Below are positions 18,704 through 28,202 of a stretch of DNA of 64,000 nt, in pieces. The stretch lies in assembly GCF_001487105.1 (NCBI RefSeq), contig NZ_LN913001.1, forward strand, positions 1,854,372-1,918,371, read 5' to 3'. The position numbers were made by a program, and so were the translations under genes. Numbering within the stretch: the stretch's first letter is position 1; every line of letters starts with the position of its first letter. Origin of the DNA: Mediterraneibacter massiliensis (lineage in GTDB: Bacteria; Bacillota; Clostridia; Lachnospirales; Lachnospiraceae). Below the pieces are notes generated by a model. That model made no database searches, was not told where the DNA came from, and saw only the letters and a list, made by a program, of their open reading frames with translations.

Positions 18704-19822
18704 TTAATCCAGATAATCTCTCAGTTTTCTGCTGCGGCTTGGATGACGGAGTTTTCTTAAAGCTTTCGCTTCAATCTGACGAATACGTTCTCTTGTAACG
18801 TCGAACTCACGTCCTACTTCCTCTAAAGTTCTTGCGCGGCCGTCATTCATACCAAAACGCAGGCGCAGTACTTTCTGTTCTCTCTCTGTCAGCGTATCCA
18901 GCACCTCGTCCAACTGCTCTTTGAGCAATGTCTGTGCCGCCGCCTCTGCTGGAACAGGGACATTGTCGTCCTGTATAAAATCGCCCAGGTGACTGTCTTC
19001 CTCCTCGCCGATCGGTGTCTCCAGAGAAACCGGTTCCTGGGAGATCTTCAGTATTTCTCTGACCCTCTCCACCGGCATGTCCAATTCCTTGGCAATCTCC
19101 TCCGGCAGCGGTTCTCTGCCCAGTTCCTGTAAAAGCTGACGAGATACCCGGATCAGCTTATTGATCGTCTCGACCATATGCACGGGAATACGGATCGTCC
19201 TTGCCTGATCCGCGATTGCTCTCGTAATTGCCTGCCGTATCCACCATGTCGCATATGTGCTGAACTTATACCCTTTGTGATAGTCAAATTTTTCCACGGC
19301 TTTTATCAAGCCCAAATTCCCCTCCTGGATCAGATCAAGGAAAAGCATACCCCTGCCCACATAGCGCTTTGCGATGCTGACCACCAGACGCAAGTTTGCC
19401 TCTGCCAGTTCTTTTTTCGCATCTTCGTCGCCTTCCTCCATCCGTTTTGCCAGTTCGATCTCACGCTCTGCGCTTAGAAGTGGGACCTTTCCGATCTCTT
19501 TCAGATACATACGCACAGGATCCTCAATGCTGACTCCTTCCGGCACGGACAGATCGATATTTTCCATATCCACCTCATCGTCATCTGAAATGATCACGTC
19601 GATGTCTACATCCACATCATCGTCTACATCAGAATTGATACGCAGGACATCAATATTATTCGCTTCCAGGTAATCATATACTTTCTCCATATGTTCTGCA
19701 TTCAGTTCCATATCATTGAAGAAATCATTGATCTCCTGCAGCTCCAGTATACTTTTTTTCTTCTTTCCCTGTGCAACAAGTTCCTTTAATCTTTCTTCAA
19801 ATTTCTGTATGTTTTCTTCCAT
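18704..19822 (-). CDS. rpoD: Primary RNA polymerase sigma factor (SigA/RpoD)
   Basis: Housekeeping sigma factor, 372 residues. Region 1.2 ([11 protein letters not shown]), region 2 with [20 protein letters not shown] for -10 recognition and melting, region 3, and region 4.2 with the helix-turn-helix [20 protein letters not shown] for the -35 box are all intact. The N-terminal region 1.1 is short and very acidic ([19 protein letters not shown]). The start is ATG 19822, with AAGGATGG upstream; a TTG eight codons earlier lacks a site. It lies between dnaG and trmK in the classical macromolecular synthesis operon. Confidence 0.96.
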   Translation of the reverse strand: MEENIQKFEERLKELVAQGKKKKSILELQEINDFFNDMELNAEHMEKVYDYLEANNIDVLRINSDVDDDVDVDIDVIISDDDEVDMENIDLSVPEGVSIEDPVRMYLKEIGKVPLLSAEREIELAKRMEEGDEDAKKELAEANLRLVVSIAKRYVGRGMLFLDLIQEGNLGLIKAVEKFDYHKGYKFSTYATWWIRQAITRAIADQARTIRIPVHMVETINKLIRVSRQLLQELGREPLPEEIAKELDMPVERVREILKISQEPVSLETPIGEEEDSHLGDFIQDDNVPVPAEAAAQTLLKEQLDEVLDTLTEREQKVLRLRFGMNDGRARTLEEVGREFDVTRERIRQIEAKALRKLRHPSRSRKLRDYLD

Positions 19823-19876
19823 GTGTCCATCCTTCCCCACCTGCAAAAGCGCAGGCTGTCTTGTTTTATTTTATCC

Positions 19877-21652
19877 TTAATCAATAGAAATATGCAGTTT
19901 CTTCAAATCCTCCAGCCGCCTCTTTTCTTCCATCAGATGCTGTAAGCCGGCCATGTCTGTCGGTTCCAGCTGCAGCGTCTGTTCATCGATACTATGCGAC
20001 TTTACCCTCAGTATCGTTTCTTTGAGCGCCTGTTCCTGTTCTTCCTTCGTCGTCAGCTTCTTGATCCTGGTATGAAACAGAGAGGCCGCCTCTCTGTGTT
20101 CTTCCTCCGCTGTAAAATGATTCAATATTTTAGCCGGGTTTAATTCTCCTTTATCATACTGATCATACAGGAATTCCGCAACTGTCTGGTAGAGTTTTTC
20201 TGTAAAATCTGTCGGGCTTATGTATCTGCGGATGACGGAAAACAGCTTCTTTTCATCAATCATCCATGTAAGAAGCGCTTTCTGCGAAGTCAGGATTGCA
20301 TCTTCCTTTGGCTTTTCCTGTCCTGCCGCCTGCTTATGTCTTACCACAGGCTTTGCCATTCCCTCCTGCACAGCAGCCTTGCTGACCATCTTTTTCAGAC
20401 TTTCCTCGCTGACCTTATATTTCTTTGCGACCGCTTCTATATAGTTATTGCGTTCCAATTCTTCTTCAAAAGTCAAAAGCCGCCTGGCCGCCTCTCGGAA
20501 AAATGCTGTCTTGCCTTCCGGAGAGTCCATGGCAAACTCTCGCTCCAATATCTCCAGGCTGAACAAGAAACCATTTCTTGACTCCTTGATCCGTTTTTCA
20601 AATTCCTCGGCGCCCAGATTTTTAATGAATTCATCCGGATCTTTATACGGATCCATCCGTATCACCCTTGCTGCGATCCCTGCTTCCTTTAAGATCGGTA
20701 CTGCACGCAAGGCAGCTCTCGTTCCCGCGTCATCACTGTCATACGTAAGATACACTTCCTGGACATATCGTTTGATCAAAGAGGCATGTCCGGATGTCAG
20801 AGCCGTGCCCAGTGAAGCGACTGCATTCGTGAAACCGGCCTGGTGGAGCGAGATCACATCCATATACCCCTCACACAACAAAAAATAGGATCTCTTTGAT
20901 ACACGCGCACGGTTTAATCCATACAGATTCCGGCTTTTGTCAAAAACAACTGTCTCTGGGGAATTTAAATATTTCGGTTTCCCCTCCCCCATAACACGGC
21001 CGCCAAATCCTATAACGCGGTTGTTTACATCCATGATCGGAAACATCACTCGGTTCCAAAACTTATCATACACCCCGTGACGTTCATCCGTATTTATAAG
21101 TCCTGCTTTTCGTATCAGTTCTTCTGTCCATCCCCTGCTCCGCAGATATTTGTACAGATCGTCACTGTATTTATTAGAATATCCAAGCCCAAATCCTGTG
21201 ATCATCTCATCAGACAACTCTCTATTCTTCAAATATGTATAGGCCTGCATGCCATTTTTCGATTTCAGCTGTGCATAAAAATACTTTGCCGCCGCCTTAT
21301 TGATTTCTAATATGGAAGCTTTTAAGTCGGCTTTTTCTTTTGCCTCTTTGGAATACTCCATCTCCGGCAGCTCCACTCCTGCACGATCCGCCAAGAATTT
21401 CACCGCCTCCACAAAAGAGAAGTTCTCATATTCCATCAAAAATGTGAATACATTTCCTCCTGCTCCGCACCCAAAACAATAATACATCTGCTTTCCCCGG
21501 CTGACCGAAAAGGAGGGAGACTTTTCGTTATGAAAAGGACACAGACCAAAATAGGAACTCCCTTTCTTCTGAAGCCTGACATACCCGGATATGACATCCA
21601 CAATGTCGTTTTTCATTCTGATTTCTTCTATCAGGTCCTCTGAATAATACAT
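19877..21652 (-). CDS. dnaG: DNA primase
   Basis: Makes RNA primers for replication. The 591-residue protein has the N-terminal CHC2 zinc finger (CPFHNEKSPSFSV, CFGCGAGG), a catalytic Toprim core (LCEGYMDVISLHQAG, LTYDSDDAGTRA) and a C-terminal DnaB-binding region with long helices. It lies between dgt and rpoD on the same strand; the gap to rpoD is short. Confidence 0.96.
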   Translation of the reverse strand: MYYSEDLIEEIRMKNDIVDVISGYVRLQKKGSSYFGLCPFHNEKSPSFSVSRGKQMYYCFGCGAGGNVFTFLMEYENFSFVEAVKFLADRAGVELPEMEYSKEAKEKADLKASILEINKAAAKYFYAQLKSKNGMQAYTYLKNRELSDEMITGFGLGYSNKYSDDLYKYLRSRGWTEELIRKAGLINTDERHGVYDKFWNRVMFPIMDVNNRVIGFGGRVMGEGKPKYLNSPETVVFDKSRNLYGLNRARVSKRSYFLLCEGYMDVISLHQAGFTNAVASLGTALTSGHASLIKRYVQEVYLTYDSDDAGTRAALRAVPILKEAGIAARVIRMDPYKDPDEFIKNLGAEEFEKRIKESRNGFLFSLEILEREFAMDSPEGKTAFFREAARRLLTFEEELERNNYIEAVAKKYKVSEESLKKMVSKAAVQEGMAKPVVRHKQAAGQEKPKEDAILTSQKALLTWMIDEKKLFSVIRRYISPTDFTEKLYQTVAEFLYDQYDKGELNPAKILNHFTAEEEHREAASLFHTRIKKLTTKEEQEQALKETILRVKSHSIDEQTLQLEPTDMAGLQHLMEEKRRLEDLKKLHISID

Positions 21653-21710
21653 AGTTTCCTCCTAAAAATGCCCTTATATTATTATATTCGACAAAGGCCG
21701 TCGTTTTCCT

Positions 21711-22712
21711 TTAATTTTTCCAGGCTTCCGGCACAAAAAATTCCTGAAACTTTTTTACAGCATATAGATCCGTCATTCCTGCGATATAATCGCACACGAT
21801 CTGTTCTCTGCTGCTGTCCGTATAAGACAGTGCGTCCAGAAATTGCCGCGGCAGCGTATCCAGATGGCGGATATAATATTCATACAGCTGCTCTATCATA
21901 TGTACCGCCTTGTCTTCCTCCCCCTTCGCTTTTGGATTCATATATACATTCTCAAACATAAATTTCCGCAGTTTTGTCATGGCAGCCTCTACTTCTTCCG
22001 ACATACAGATCTCCGGCTTATCCATGCTGTGAGTGATCACATCATGCACCATCGTGTTAAGACGCTCTTTCCCCGTATATCCTAATACTTTTCTTATAGA
22101 ATAAGGAATATCGTTCTCTGTAAGTATCCCTCCACGGATAGCATCATCCATATCATGATTGATATAAGCGATTTTATCCGAAAGCCTTAGGACCTGTCCT
22201 TCCAGCGTATGCGGATGTCCCGCAGTCTGATGATTCAGTATCCCATCCCGCACTTCCCATGTAAGATTCAGTCCTTTTCCCTGTTTTTCCAGACATTCTA
22301 CAACCCTGAGACTCTGCCTGTGATGTGAAAAATGATACACCCGGTTAAGCGCCCTTTCCCCTGCATGCCCAAACGGCGTATGCCCCAAGTCATGTCCCAG
22401 AGCAATGGCTTCCACTAGATCTTCATTTAGTTTCAATGCTTTGGCGATCGTCCTGGCATTCTGCGAAACCTCCAGCGTATGCGTCAGCCGCGTCCGATAA
22501 TGATCTCCTTTGGGAAGAAGAAATACCTGTGTCTTCTGCTTCAGCCTACGGAATGCTTTGCAGTGCAGGATCCTGTCTCTGTCCCTTTGAAATACAGGAC
22601 GTATATCGCACTGTTCTTCTTCCCTCTCCCTGCCTTTGGAATTTCTGCTTAATGTGGCATAAGGACTTAAATACGCAACTTCCCGCTCCTCCAATTGTTC
22701 TCTTATGGTCAT
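21711..22712 (-). CDS. dgt: Deoxyguanosinetriphosphate triphosphohydrolase-like protein
   Basis: HD-domain hydrolase that cleaves dNTPs to nucleoside and tripolyphosphate. The 333-residue protein carries THTLEVSQNARTIAK, then the HD pair in IALGHDLGHTPFGHAGE, and a later YINHDMDDA. The short form of the family often acts on several dNTPs, so dGTP specificity is not assured. ATG 22712 is chosen because GAGGT lies six bases upstream; the ATG two codons earlier is too close to it. It leads the dnaG-rpoD operon; a TATAAT occurs upstream but its -35 box is poor. Confidence 0.92.
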   Translation of the reverse strand: MTIREQLEEREVAYLSPYATLSRNSKGREREEEQCDIRPVFQRDRDRILHCKAFRRLKQKTQVFLLPKGDHYRTRLTHTLEVSQNARTIAKALKLNEDLVEAIALGHDLGHTPFGHAGERALNRVYHFSHHRQSLRVVECLEKQGKGLNLTWEVRDGILNHQTAGHPHTLEGQVLRLSDKIAYINHDMDDAIRGGILTENDIPYSIRKVLGYTGKERLNTMVHDVITHSMDKPEICMSEEVEAAMTKLRKFMFENVYMNPKAKGEEDKAVHMIEQLYEYYIRHLDTLPRQFLDALSYTDSSREQIVCDYIAGMTDLYAVKKFQEFFVPEAWKN

Positions 22713-22795
22713 TGGCATTACCTCGAATCCATTCTGAAACCATCGTCATATTGTTCTTCTATATAATTATATTCTGTACTTTTTCTGTATTTCCT

Positions 22796-24358
22796 CTATT
22801 TCCGTTCTTCTTTCAAGCGTTTTTCGATTGCTTCTGCTACTGTCTGCAGGACTTTGATCCTTGCATAGTATTTACTGTTCGCCTCCACAACGATCCAAGG
22901 GGCATATTCCGTCGAAGTGCGCAGGAGCATCTCATTGACCGCCTCCTCGTAACTGTCCCATTTTTCGCGGTTTCTCCAATCTTCTTCCGTAATCTTCCAT
23001 CGCTTTTCAGGCGTCTCCTGCCGTGCAGTAAAACGCTTTTTTTGTTCTTCCTTGTCAATATGCATCCAGAACTTCAAAATGACCGTCCCTGCATCCGCCA
23101 GATCTTTCTCCATATCATTCATTTCTTTATACGCTCTCTGCCACTCTTCCTTTGTACAGAATCCTTCAATACGTTCCACCATCACTCGACCATACCATGT
23201 CCGGTCAAAAATCGCAATATGTCCCGCCTTTGGCATGGCTCTCCAGAATCTCCAGAGATAATGGTGCGCTTTTTCAATATCATTGGGCGCGGCAATCGGC
23301 GTCACAACATATCCCCGCGCATCCATCTTCTCCGTCAGACGCTTGATCGCCCCACCTTTTCCTGCGGCATCCCATCCTTCAAAACCGATCACGACCGGAA
23401 TCCTTCTGCGGTACAGTTCGCCATGCAGCATTTCTATCTTTTTCTGTAACTTCTTCAGCTTCTTTTTATATTCTTCTTTTGTCAGTGTACATGCAAGATC
23501 TGCTTTGGACAGTATCGATTCTTGTAATTTACTGATCTGGCTTCCTTCCGTTTTGGGAGATTGGATTTCGACCGCCTGTGCTTCTTCTTTTTCCGACTCT
23601 AGTTCACGCAGCACTTCTGTCGCCCGTGTCTTTACCTGTTCGTTCTTTCTCTTTTTTATCTCCTCTTCCAAAAATGCAATAACCGTAGAATACATTTTTA
23701 CTGCAGCAAATCTGCGGTCCGTCGCCTCGATGATCGTCCAGGGGGCATAGTCGACATCTGTCTTTTGCAGCATTTCTTCCATCATACGCTCATATTCGCT
23801 GTACCGCACGTTCCTTTCTATATCCCCCTGCGTTACTCTCCATGCGGTTTCTTTCTTTTTCTTCAGCTTCTTAAATCGTCTCTTCTGCTCTTTTTTATCG
23901 ATATCAAAGAGAAGCTTGATCAATACGTTGCCATCATCTGTCAGCTGCTTTTCAAAGGAACAAATAGAATAATATATAGAAGGCAGTTCACGTTCCTTTG
24001 TCCTCTTCTCGAAACGGTCTATGAGCACTTTACGGTACCAGCTTCCATCAAAAATCGCCATTCTGCCTCTTTGTGGTGTTTTTCTCCAAAATCTCCAAAA
24101 AAACGGATGCATAGCTTCTTCTTCCGTCTCCTTTTTTACCGTATACACTTCAAACCCCCTTGGATCCATGCCGCGTATCAATTTCCCGATCTGCAGTCCC
24201 TTTCCCGCCGCATCATATCCCTCAAATACGATCATAACAGGTATGTTCATTTCCTTACACTGTCTCTGCAGATAAGAGAGTTTTGTTTCAAGCATAGGCA
24301 TTTTTGCTTTATACTCTTCTTTTGATAACTTTTTTGTTAAATCCACTTTTTCTAACAT
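22796..24358 (-). CDS. pap: Two-domain polyphosphate kinase 2 (polyphosphate:AMP phosphotransferase type)
   Basis: PPK2-family enzyme with two fused domains, 520 residues, the arrangement of class II PPK2 that makes ADP from AMP and polyphosphate. The N-terminal domain has FEGYDAAGKG and FDGSWYRKV; the C-terminal one has FEGWDAAGKG and FDRTWYGRV. The conserved Arg after the Walker B Asp is Gly in the first domain, so the second domain is the better catalytic candidate. A charged linker of about 45 residues joins them. CGGAGG precedes the start. It lies upstream of dgt on the same strand, 83 bases away, but probably has its own promoter. Confidence 0.9.
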   Translation of the reverse strand: MLEKVDLTKKLSKEEYKAKMPMLETKLSYLQRQCKEMNIPVMIVFEGYDAAGKGLQIGKLIRGMDPRGFEVYTVKKETEEEAMHPFFWRFWRKTPQRGRMAIFDGSWYRKVLIDRFEKRTKERELPSIYYSICSFEKQLTDDGNVLIKLLFDIDKKEQKRRFKKLKKKKETAWRVTQGDIERNVRYSEYERMMEEMLQKTDVDYAPWTIIEATDRRFAAVKMYSTVIAFLEEEIKKRKNEQVKTRATEVLRELESEKEEAQAVEIQSPKTEGSQISKLQESILSKADLACTLTKEEYKKKLKKLQKKIEMLHGELYRRRIPVVIGFEGWDAAGKGGAIKRLTEKMDARGYVVTPIAAPNDIEKAHHYLWRFWRAMPKAGHIAIFDRTWYGRVMVERIEGFCTKEEWQRAYKEMNDMEKDLADAGTVILKFWMHIDKEEQKKRFTARQETPEKRWKITEEDWRNREKWDSYEEAVNEMLLRTSTEYAPWIVVEANSKYYARIKVLQTVAEAIEKRLKEERK

Positions 24359-24495
24359 TGTTTTCCTCCGATTGACACTTCTTCTGTTAGTATTGACGGG
24401 TTTTTAGTTTATTATTTGCAGACTGTAATATAATAGTATCATTAAAACTGCAAAAAAAATAGAACCGAGCACCTATTTTTTGTACTCGCTCCTAT

Positions 24496-24837
24496 TTAAT
24501 CCTTTTCATCCTCATACATTTCTTTTAGCAACTCATAAACCAAACTCTGTTTTCTGCTGCTCACTGCATTATACATTCTGCAAATATCCATATGATTTTC
24601 CGTCAGATGCAAAAGCTCGATCTGATACTCTTGCGTCAGTCTTTTATCCGATACCTTCAAAATATAATCGATTGAAACATGAAAATAATTTGACAATTGT
24701 ATCAAAATATCTGCCGGCAGAGAATTCTCGCCGTTCTCAATCCTGCTGATCGTCTGCTGCGAAACATTAATTTTAGCAGCTAATTCTTCCTGTTTAAGTC
24801 CTTTTTCTTTCCGGAGTTCTTTTACACGATTGTCCAC
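24496..24837 (-). CDS. XRE-family transcriptional regulator A
   Basis: A 113-residue DNA-binding protein. The N-terminal helix-turn-helix (LRKEKGLKQEELAAKINVSQ, then TISRIENGENSLPA) is of the lambda Cro/C1 type; the remaining 50 residues are helical and may form a dimer interface. GTG at 24837 follows AAAGGGTG by eight bases. The frame runs back to 24924, but that would place 29 residues in front of the motif without a ribosome binding site. It is divergent from a second XRE gene at 24986. Target genes are unknown. Confidence 0.85.
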   Translation of the reverse strand: MDNRVKELRKEKGLKQEELAAKINVSQQTISRIENGENSLPADILIQLSNYFHVSIDYILKVSDKRLTQEYQIELLHLTENHMDICRMYNAVSSRKQSLVYELLKEMYEDEKD

Positions 24838-24861
24838 TGTATTCACACCCTTTAATATTCT

Positions 24862-24968
24862 ATCTATTATTGTACCGAATACCGATCGCAGTGCTATCCA
24901 AATATAGGTTTTACATATACTCATATTTTATGTACGCTCATTCTTATTCATACTTACAATGGTACAAT
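24862..24968. promoter_or_regulatory. Mirrored -10/operator motifs between two XRE genes
   Basis: ATTGTACC at 24869-24876 and GGTACAAT at 24961-24968 form an inverted pair. Each includes a TACAAT that reads as the -10 box of the gene it faces. A weak -35 (TTCTTA, 24941-24946) is present for the plus-strand gene; none is clear for the minus-strand one. The shared 8-mer could be the binding site of either regulator. This is inference from symmetry only. Confidence 0.4.
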
Positions 24969-24985
24969 ATTCCTGGTGATGTGAT

Positions 24986-25249
24986 ATGTTATCTAACACA
25001 CTAGGAAAAAGATTAAAAATGCTTCGCAAGCAACATAATCTAAACCAGTTAGAACTTTCTAAAAAGTTAAGTATACAAAGGCAGACTCTCTCCGCATATG
25101 AACGCGGCATCAGTGTTCCAAATATTTTTATTCTGATCCAATTAGCCGATATTTATGGTCTGACCTTAGATGAACTTGTAGGACGCAGGCCTTTTCAAAA
25201 AAAGCCAGACACTGCAGTTGCTCCTTTTCAGGATTCGGAATCTCCATAA
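24986..25249 (+). CDS. XRE-family transcriptional regulator B
   Basis: An 87-residue helix-turn-helix protein (LGKRLKMLRKQHNLNQLELS, KKLSIQRQTLSAYERGISVP) followed by a short tail ending near TAVAPFQDSESP, with no effector domain. It starts at ATG 24986 with a GGTGAT upstream. It is divergent from regulator A and upstream of an acetyltransferase gene. A self-regulating local repressor is likely, but this is inferred from size and context. Confidence 0.82.
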   Translation: MLSNTLGKRLKMLRKQHNLNQLELSKKLSIQRQTLSAYERGISVPNIFILIQLADIYGLTLDELVGRRPFQKKPDTAVAPFQDSESP

Positions 25250-25368
25250 AAATGCTTATCTTCTGCTTGTACTATTTTTCTTTCACCGATATAATATATT
25301 TATGAACCATATTGCATCAAATGAGAGTACTATTTATGCTGCAACTTGGCGGCGGAGTGGAGATTTTT

Positions 25369-25920
25369 ATGAGTGAATATGAAAAAATGCTGTCTGGTGA
25401 ATGGATTTTTCCGTCTTCTCCTGAACTCAAAGAAATGCGGATTTTCTGCAATCATCTTATCTTTGATCTAAATCAAATTGACAACAGCCAAAAACAAAAG
25501 CGCTATATTCTTCTCAAAAGGCTGCTGGGAGATATAGGGGAAGATGTCAATATAAAATCCATCTTTCAGTGTGACTATGGAAAAAATATTCATGTAGGAA
25601 ACCATGTGTTCATCAATTACAACTGTGTCATTGCCGACGTAGGAAAAGTTGTGATCCATGACCATGTAAAAATAGGTCCTCAAGTTGGAATCTATACAGT
25701 CAACCATCCTCTCGATCCTGCCGAAAGGCTGACCGGAAAAGAACACGGAAAAAAGATTGAAATCGGGGAGAACTGTTGGATCGGAGGGCACAGCGTGATC
25801 AATCCGGGCGTTACTCTTGGCAGGAATGTTGTCGTAGCTTCCGGTACTGTTGTCACAAAATCTTTTGGAGATAATGTCCTCGTCGCAGGGGTTCCCGCCC
25901 GAGTCCTCAAATCCCTTTAA
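25369..25920 (+). CDS. Maltose/galactoside O-acetyltransferase-type hexapeptide acyltransferase
   Basis: Left-handed beta-helix acetyltransferase, 183 residues, the length of maltose O-acetyltransferase. The N-terminal MSEYEKMLSGEWIFPSSPEL and the hexapeptide repeats are typical, with VNHPLDPAER carrying the catalytic His and IGENCWIGGHSVINPGVTLG in the coil. It transfers acetyl from acetyl-CoA to a sugar hydroxyl; the exact sugar cannot be read. ATG 25369 follows GTGGAG; the frame opens 19 codons earlier without a site. Confidence 0.9.
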   Translation: MSEYEKMLSGEWIFPSSPELKEMRIFCNHLIFDLNQIDNSQKQKRYILLKRLLGDIGEDVNIKSIFQCDYGKNIHVGNHVFINYNCVIADVGKVVIHDHVKIGPQVGIYTVNHPLDPAERLTGKEHGKKIEIGENCWIGGHSVINPGVTLGRNVVVASGTVVTKSFGDNVLVAGVPARVLKSL

Positions 25921-26076
25921 TATTCCTGCCTTTTTCCATCGCATTGTCTCCTTATAGTATTCTATACTTCAGTTTTTTCCCCATTCGGGCATCCCACAAT
26001 ACATGCCTTCCAGGCGAATGTGCTTCACAGGACAAAGCATAGAATTTACGAAAATGAAAAAAAGCAAAAAAAATTG

Positions 26077-26105
26077 TTGACATTTAATCTGATACCGAGT
26101 ATTAT
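26077..26105 (+). promoter_or_regulatory. Sigma-A promoter of tRNA-Leu
   Basis: TTGACA (26077-26082), 17 bases, TATTAT (26100-26105), about 40 bases before the tRNA. The rest of the 25921-26144 gap shows nothing clear. Confidence 0.85.
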
Positions 26106-26144
26106 ATTATTCGTGGCGTGTGAATCACAGAAGCGCCGCAAAAT

Positions 26145-26229
26145 GCGGAAGTGTCGGAACTGGCAGACGAGCAAGACTAAGGATCTTGTGAGCAATGCGC
26201 TCGTGTGGGTTCAAGTCCCATCTTCCGCA
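26145..26229 (+). tRNA. tRNA-Leu (anticodon AAG)
   Basis: An 85-nt class II tRNA. The acceptor GCGGAAG pairs with CTTCCGC and the discriminator is A. The anticodon stem CAAGA/TCTTG encloses the loop CTAAGGA, so the anticodon is AAG and reads CUU (and CUC if A34 is modified to inosine). The long variable arm has a GAGC/GCTC stem, and the T loop is TTCAAGT. CCA is not encoded. It is a single-gene unit with its own promoter and terminator. Confidence 0.95.
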
Positions 26230-26235
26230 GTATGC

Positions 26236-26272
26236 AAAAAGCAGAAGACCTTACATAGGTTTTCTGCTTTTT
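26236..26272 (+). terminator. Terminator of tRNA-Leu
   Basis: AAAAAGCAGAA pairs with TTCTGCTTTTT, with an additional ACCT/AGGT inner stem. It starts seven bases after the tRNA. Confidence 0.9.
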
Positions 26273-26305
26273 AATTTTCAAATTATACATACATATACTT
26301 TTGCT

Positions 26306-26346
26306 TAAAAAGGCGTTGAATCATAAACATGAATCAACGCCTTTTT
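26306..26346 (-). terminator. Terminator downstream of trpB2
   Basis: AAAAAGGCGTTGA and TCAACGCCTTTTT form a 13-bp stem with a loop of about 14 bases. It lies 90 bases beyond the trpB2 stop on the minus strand and can work in both directions. Confidence 0.82.
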
Positions 26347-26434
26347 ATACCTTATCATATGCAGCACGCCATCTGCAAGGCATGTATCCGGAATGCCAAA
26401 TGGGGATACATTTATTCTTGTTCACATGGACTGT

Positions 26435-27820
26435 CTATTCCATATTTCCCGGAAATTTTGGTATACCGTCAAATCCCGCCTGCAGTTCTGCGTCAGTCGG
26501 TATATAATCCTGCATCTCGCCATTGTGGAATTTCTCATATGCCACCATGTCAAAGTATCCTGTACCTGTCAGGCCAAAGAGGATTGTCTTTTCTTCTCCT
26601 GTCTCTTTACATTTTAAAGCTTCATCAATTGCTACTTTGATCGCATGACTACTCTCTGGAGCCGGAAGGATCCCTTCCACTCTCGCGAACTGTTCTGCCG
26701 CAGTAAATACAGATGTCTGTTCCACAGAACGTGCCTCCATATAACCATCCTCATATAGCTGAGACAGAACCGAACTCATACCATGATAACGCAAACCTCC
26801 TGCATGATTCGCAGATGGAATAAATCCGCTGCCCAGTGTATACATTTTCGCCAGCGGGCAGACCATTCCTGTATCACAGAAATCATATGCGTACACACCC
26901 CTTGTAAAGCTTGGACAGGAAGATGGTTCTACAGCAATAAAATGATAATCAGCTTCTCCTCTTAATTTCTCGCCCATAAACGGAGAGATCAGTCCACCCA
27001 GATTAGAACCACCCCCTGCACAACCGATGATGATATCTGGTTTGATACCATATTTATCCATGGCAGTCTTTGTCTCCACACCGATGATAGACTGATGGAG
27101 CAATACCTGGTTTAATACACTGCCCAATACATACCGGTATCCCGGTGTATGTGTCGCCACCTCTACCGCTTCAGAGATCGCGCATCCTAAACTTCCCGTT
27201 GTTCCCGGATGTGCTGCGAGTATTTTTCTTCCCACCTCTGTTGTCTCAGAAGGAGACGGAGTCACGCCGGCCCCATAAGTTCTCATCACTTCCCGTCGAA
27301 ACGGCTTCTGCTCATAGGAGCATTTTACCATATATACTTTACAGTCTAGATCCAGATAAGAGCATGCCATAGACAATGCTGTTCCCCACTGTCCTGCTCC
27401 AGTCTCTGTCGTCACGCCCTTCAAACCTTGTTCCTTTGCATAATACGCCTGCGCGATCGCGGAATTCAACTTATGACTTCCACTTGTGTTATTTCCTTCA
27501 AATTTATAATAGATCTTAGCTGGCGTGTCTAATTTTTCTTCCAGACAGTACGCTCTCACTAGCGGCGCTGGACGGTACATTTTATAAAAATCTCTGATTT
27601 TTTTAGGGATTTCTATATATGGATTCTCATTATCTAATTCTTGTTTTACCAATTCCTGGCAAAACACGACGCTCAATTCTTCTTCCGTCATTGGTTTTAA
27701 CGTCTCCGGATTTAAAAGCGGCGCAGGTTTATTTTTCATATCCGCCCGGACATTATACCATGCCTTTGGCATCTCACTTTCTTCCAGATAAATCTTGTAA
27801 GGAATTTTTTTCTCACTCAT
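26435..27820 (-). CDS. trpB: Tryptophan synthase beta chain, TrpB2 type
   Basis: PLP enzyme condensing indole with serine to tryptophan. The 461-residue protein is longer than classical TrpB (about 400) and has the TrpB2 features: a long N-terminal extension (KIYLEESEMPKAWYN), the PLP lysine in NTSGSHKLNSAIAQAYYAK, and GCAGGGSNLGG for phosphate. No trpA is next to it, as is usual for TrpB2, which acts alone or salvages indole. Its leader is a T-box with a UGG specifier, so expression should rise when charged tRNA-Trp falls. It is a single-gene unit. Confidence 0.93.
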   Translation of the reverse strand: MSEKKIPYKIYLEESEMPKAWYNVRADMKNKPAPLLNPETLKPMTEEELSVVFCQELVKQELDNENPYIEIPKKIRDFYKMYRPAPLVRAYCLEEKLDTPAKIYYKFEGNNTSGSHKLNSAIAQAYYAKEQGLKGVTTETGAGQWGTALSMACSYLDLDCKVYMVKCSYEQKPFRREVMRTYGAGVTPSPSETTEVGRKILAAHPGTTGSLGCAISEAVEVATHTPGYRYVLGSVLNQVLLHQSIIGVETKTAMDKYGIKPDIIIGCAGGGSNLGGLISPFMGEKLRGEADYHFIAVEPSSCPSFTRGVYAYDFCDTGMVCPLAKMYTLGSGFIPSANHAGGLRYHGMSSVLSQLYEDGYMEARSVEQTSVFTAAEQFARVEGILPAPESSHAIKVAIDEALKCKETGEEKTILFGLTGTGYFDMVAYEKFHNGEMQDYIPTDAELQAGFDGIPKFPGNME

Positions 27821-27902
27821 TTTACTTCTCCTTTCCTATTGCCGATATTTTTAACCGGCATGATCTCCGGGACATGAGCTTTTTGGAACATCCTTTCCCA
27901 AC

Positions 27903-28196
27903 AAAAAAACTCCTGTCCCATACAACATTTACATTGCAGGGACAAGAGTTTATTCATCTACTTAAAAACTCCTGCGGTGCCACCCGGCTTGATGCAACAC
28001 TACATCCACTCATGCATACCAACATATGCTGCCTTTGATAACGGAGTACTCTCTCCGGTTCGCCTACTTACTCTTTCTTTTTGTTCAGCTCACCCTCCGA
28101 AGCCCATTCCTCTCTGCTTTTGCCTACCGCATTCCCACCATCTGCAGCTCTCTGTAAGGTAATATCGCAAAAGTACTTACTCTTCTTCAACGGTTT
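27903..28196 (-). promoter_or_regulatory. T-box leader (tRNA-Trp) of trpB2
   Basis: The T-box sequence GGGTGGCACCGCAGG (complement of 27971-27985) lies before a terminator with arms ending at 27951 and 27903 and a run of T. Upstream are stem I parts: GAGTAAGTA, AGAGAG and GGAATGGGCTTC. UGG in that last segment is in the specifier position and matches the tryptophan gene downstream. The leader fills most of the 474-base gap before trpB2. Confidence 0.9.
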
Positions 28197-28202
28197 AAAA
28201 AA

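Noticed and set aside
22436-23449. A 337-codon open frame on the plus strand
   Set aside because: It lies antisense to dgt and the PPK2 gene, both of which show clear motifs. Its product is rich in Phe, His, Leu and Cys without any family pattern, and it spans the gap between two genes.
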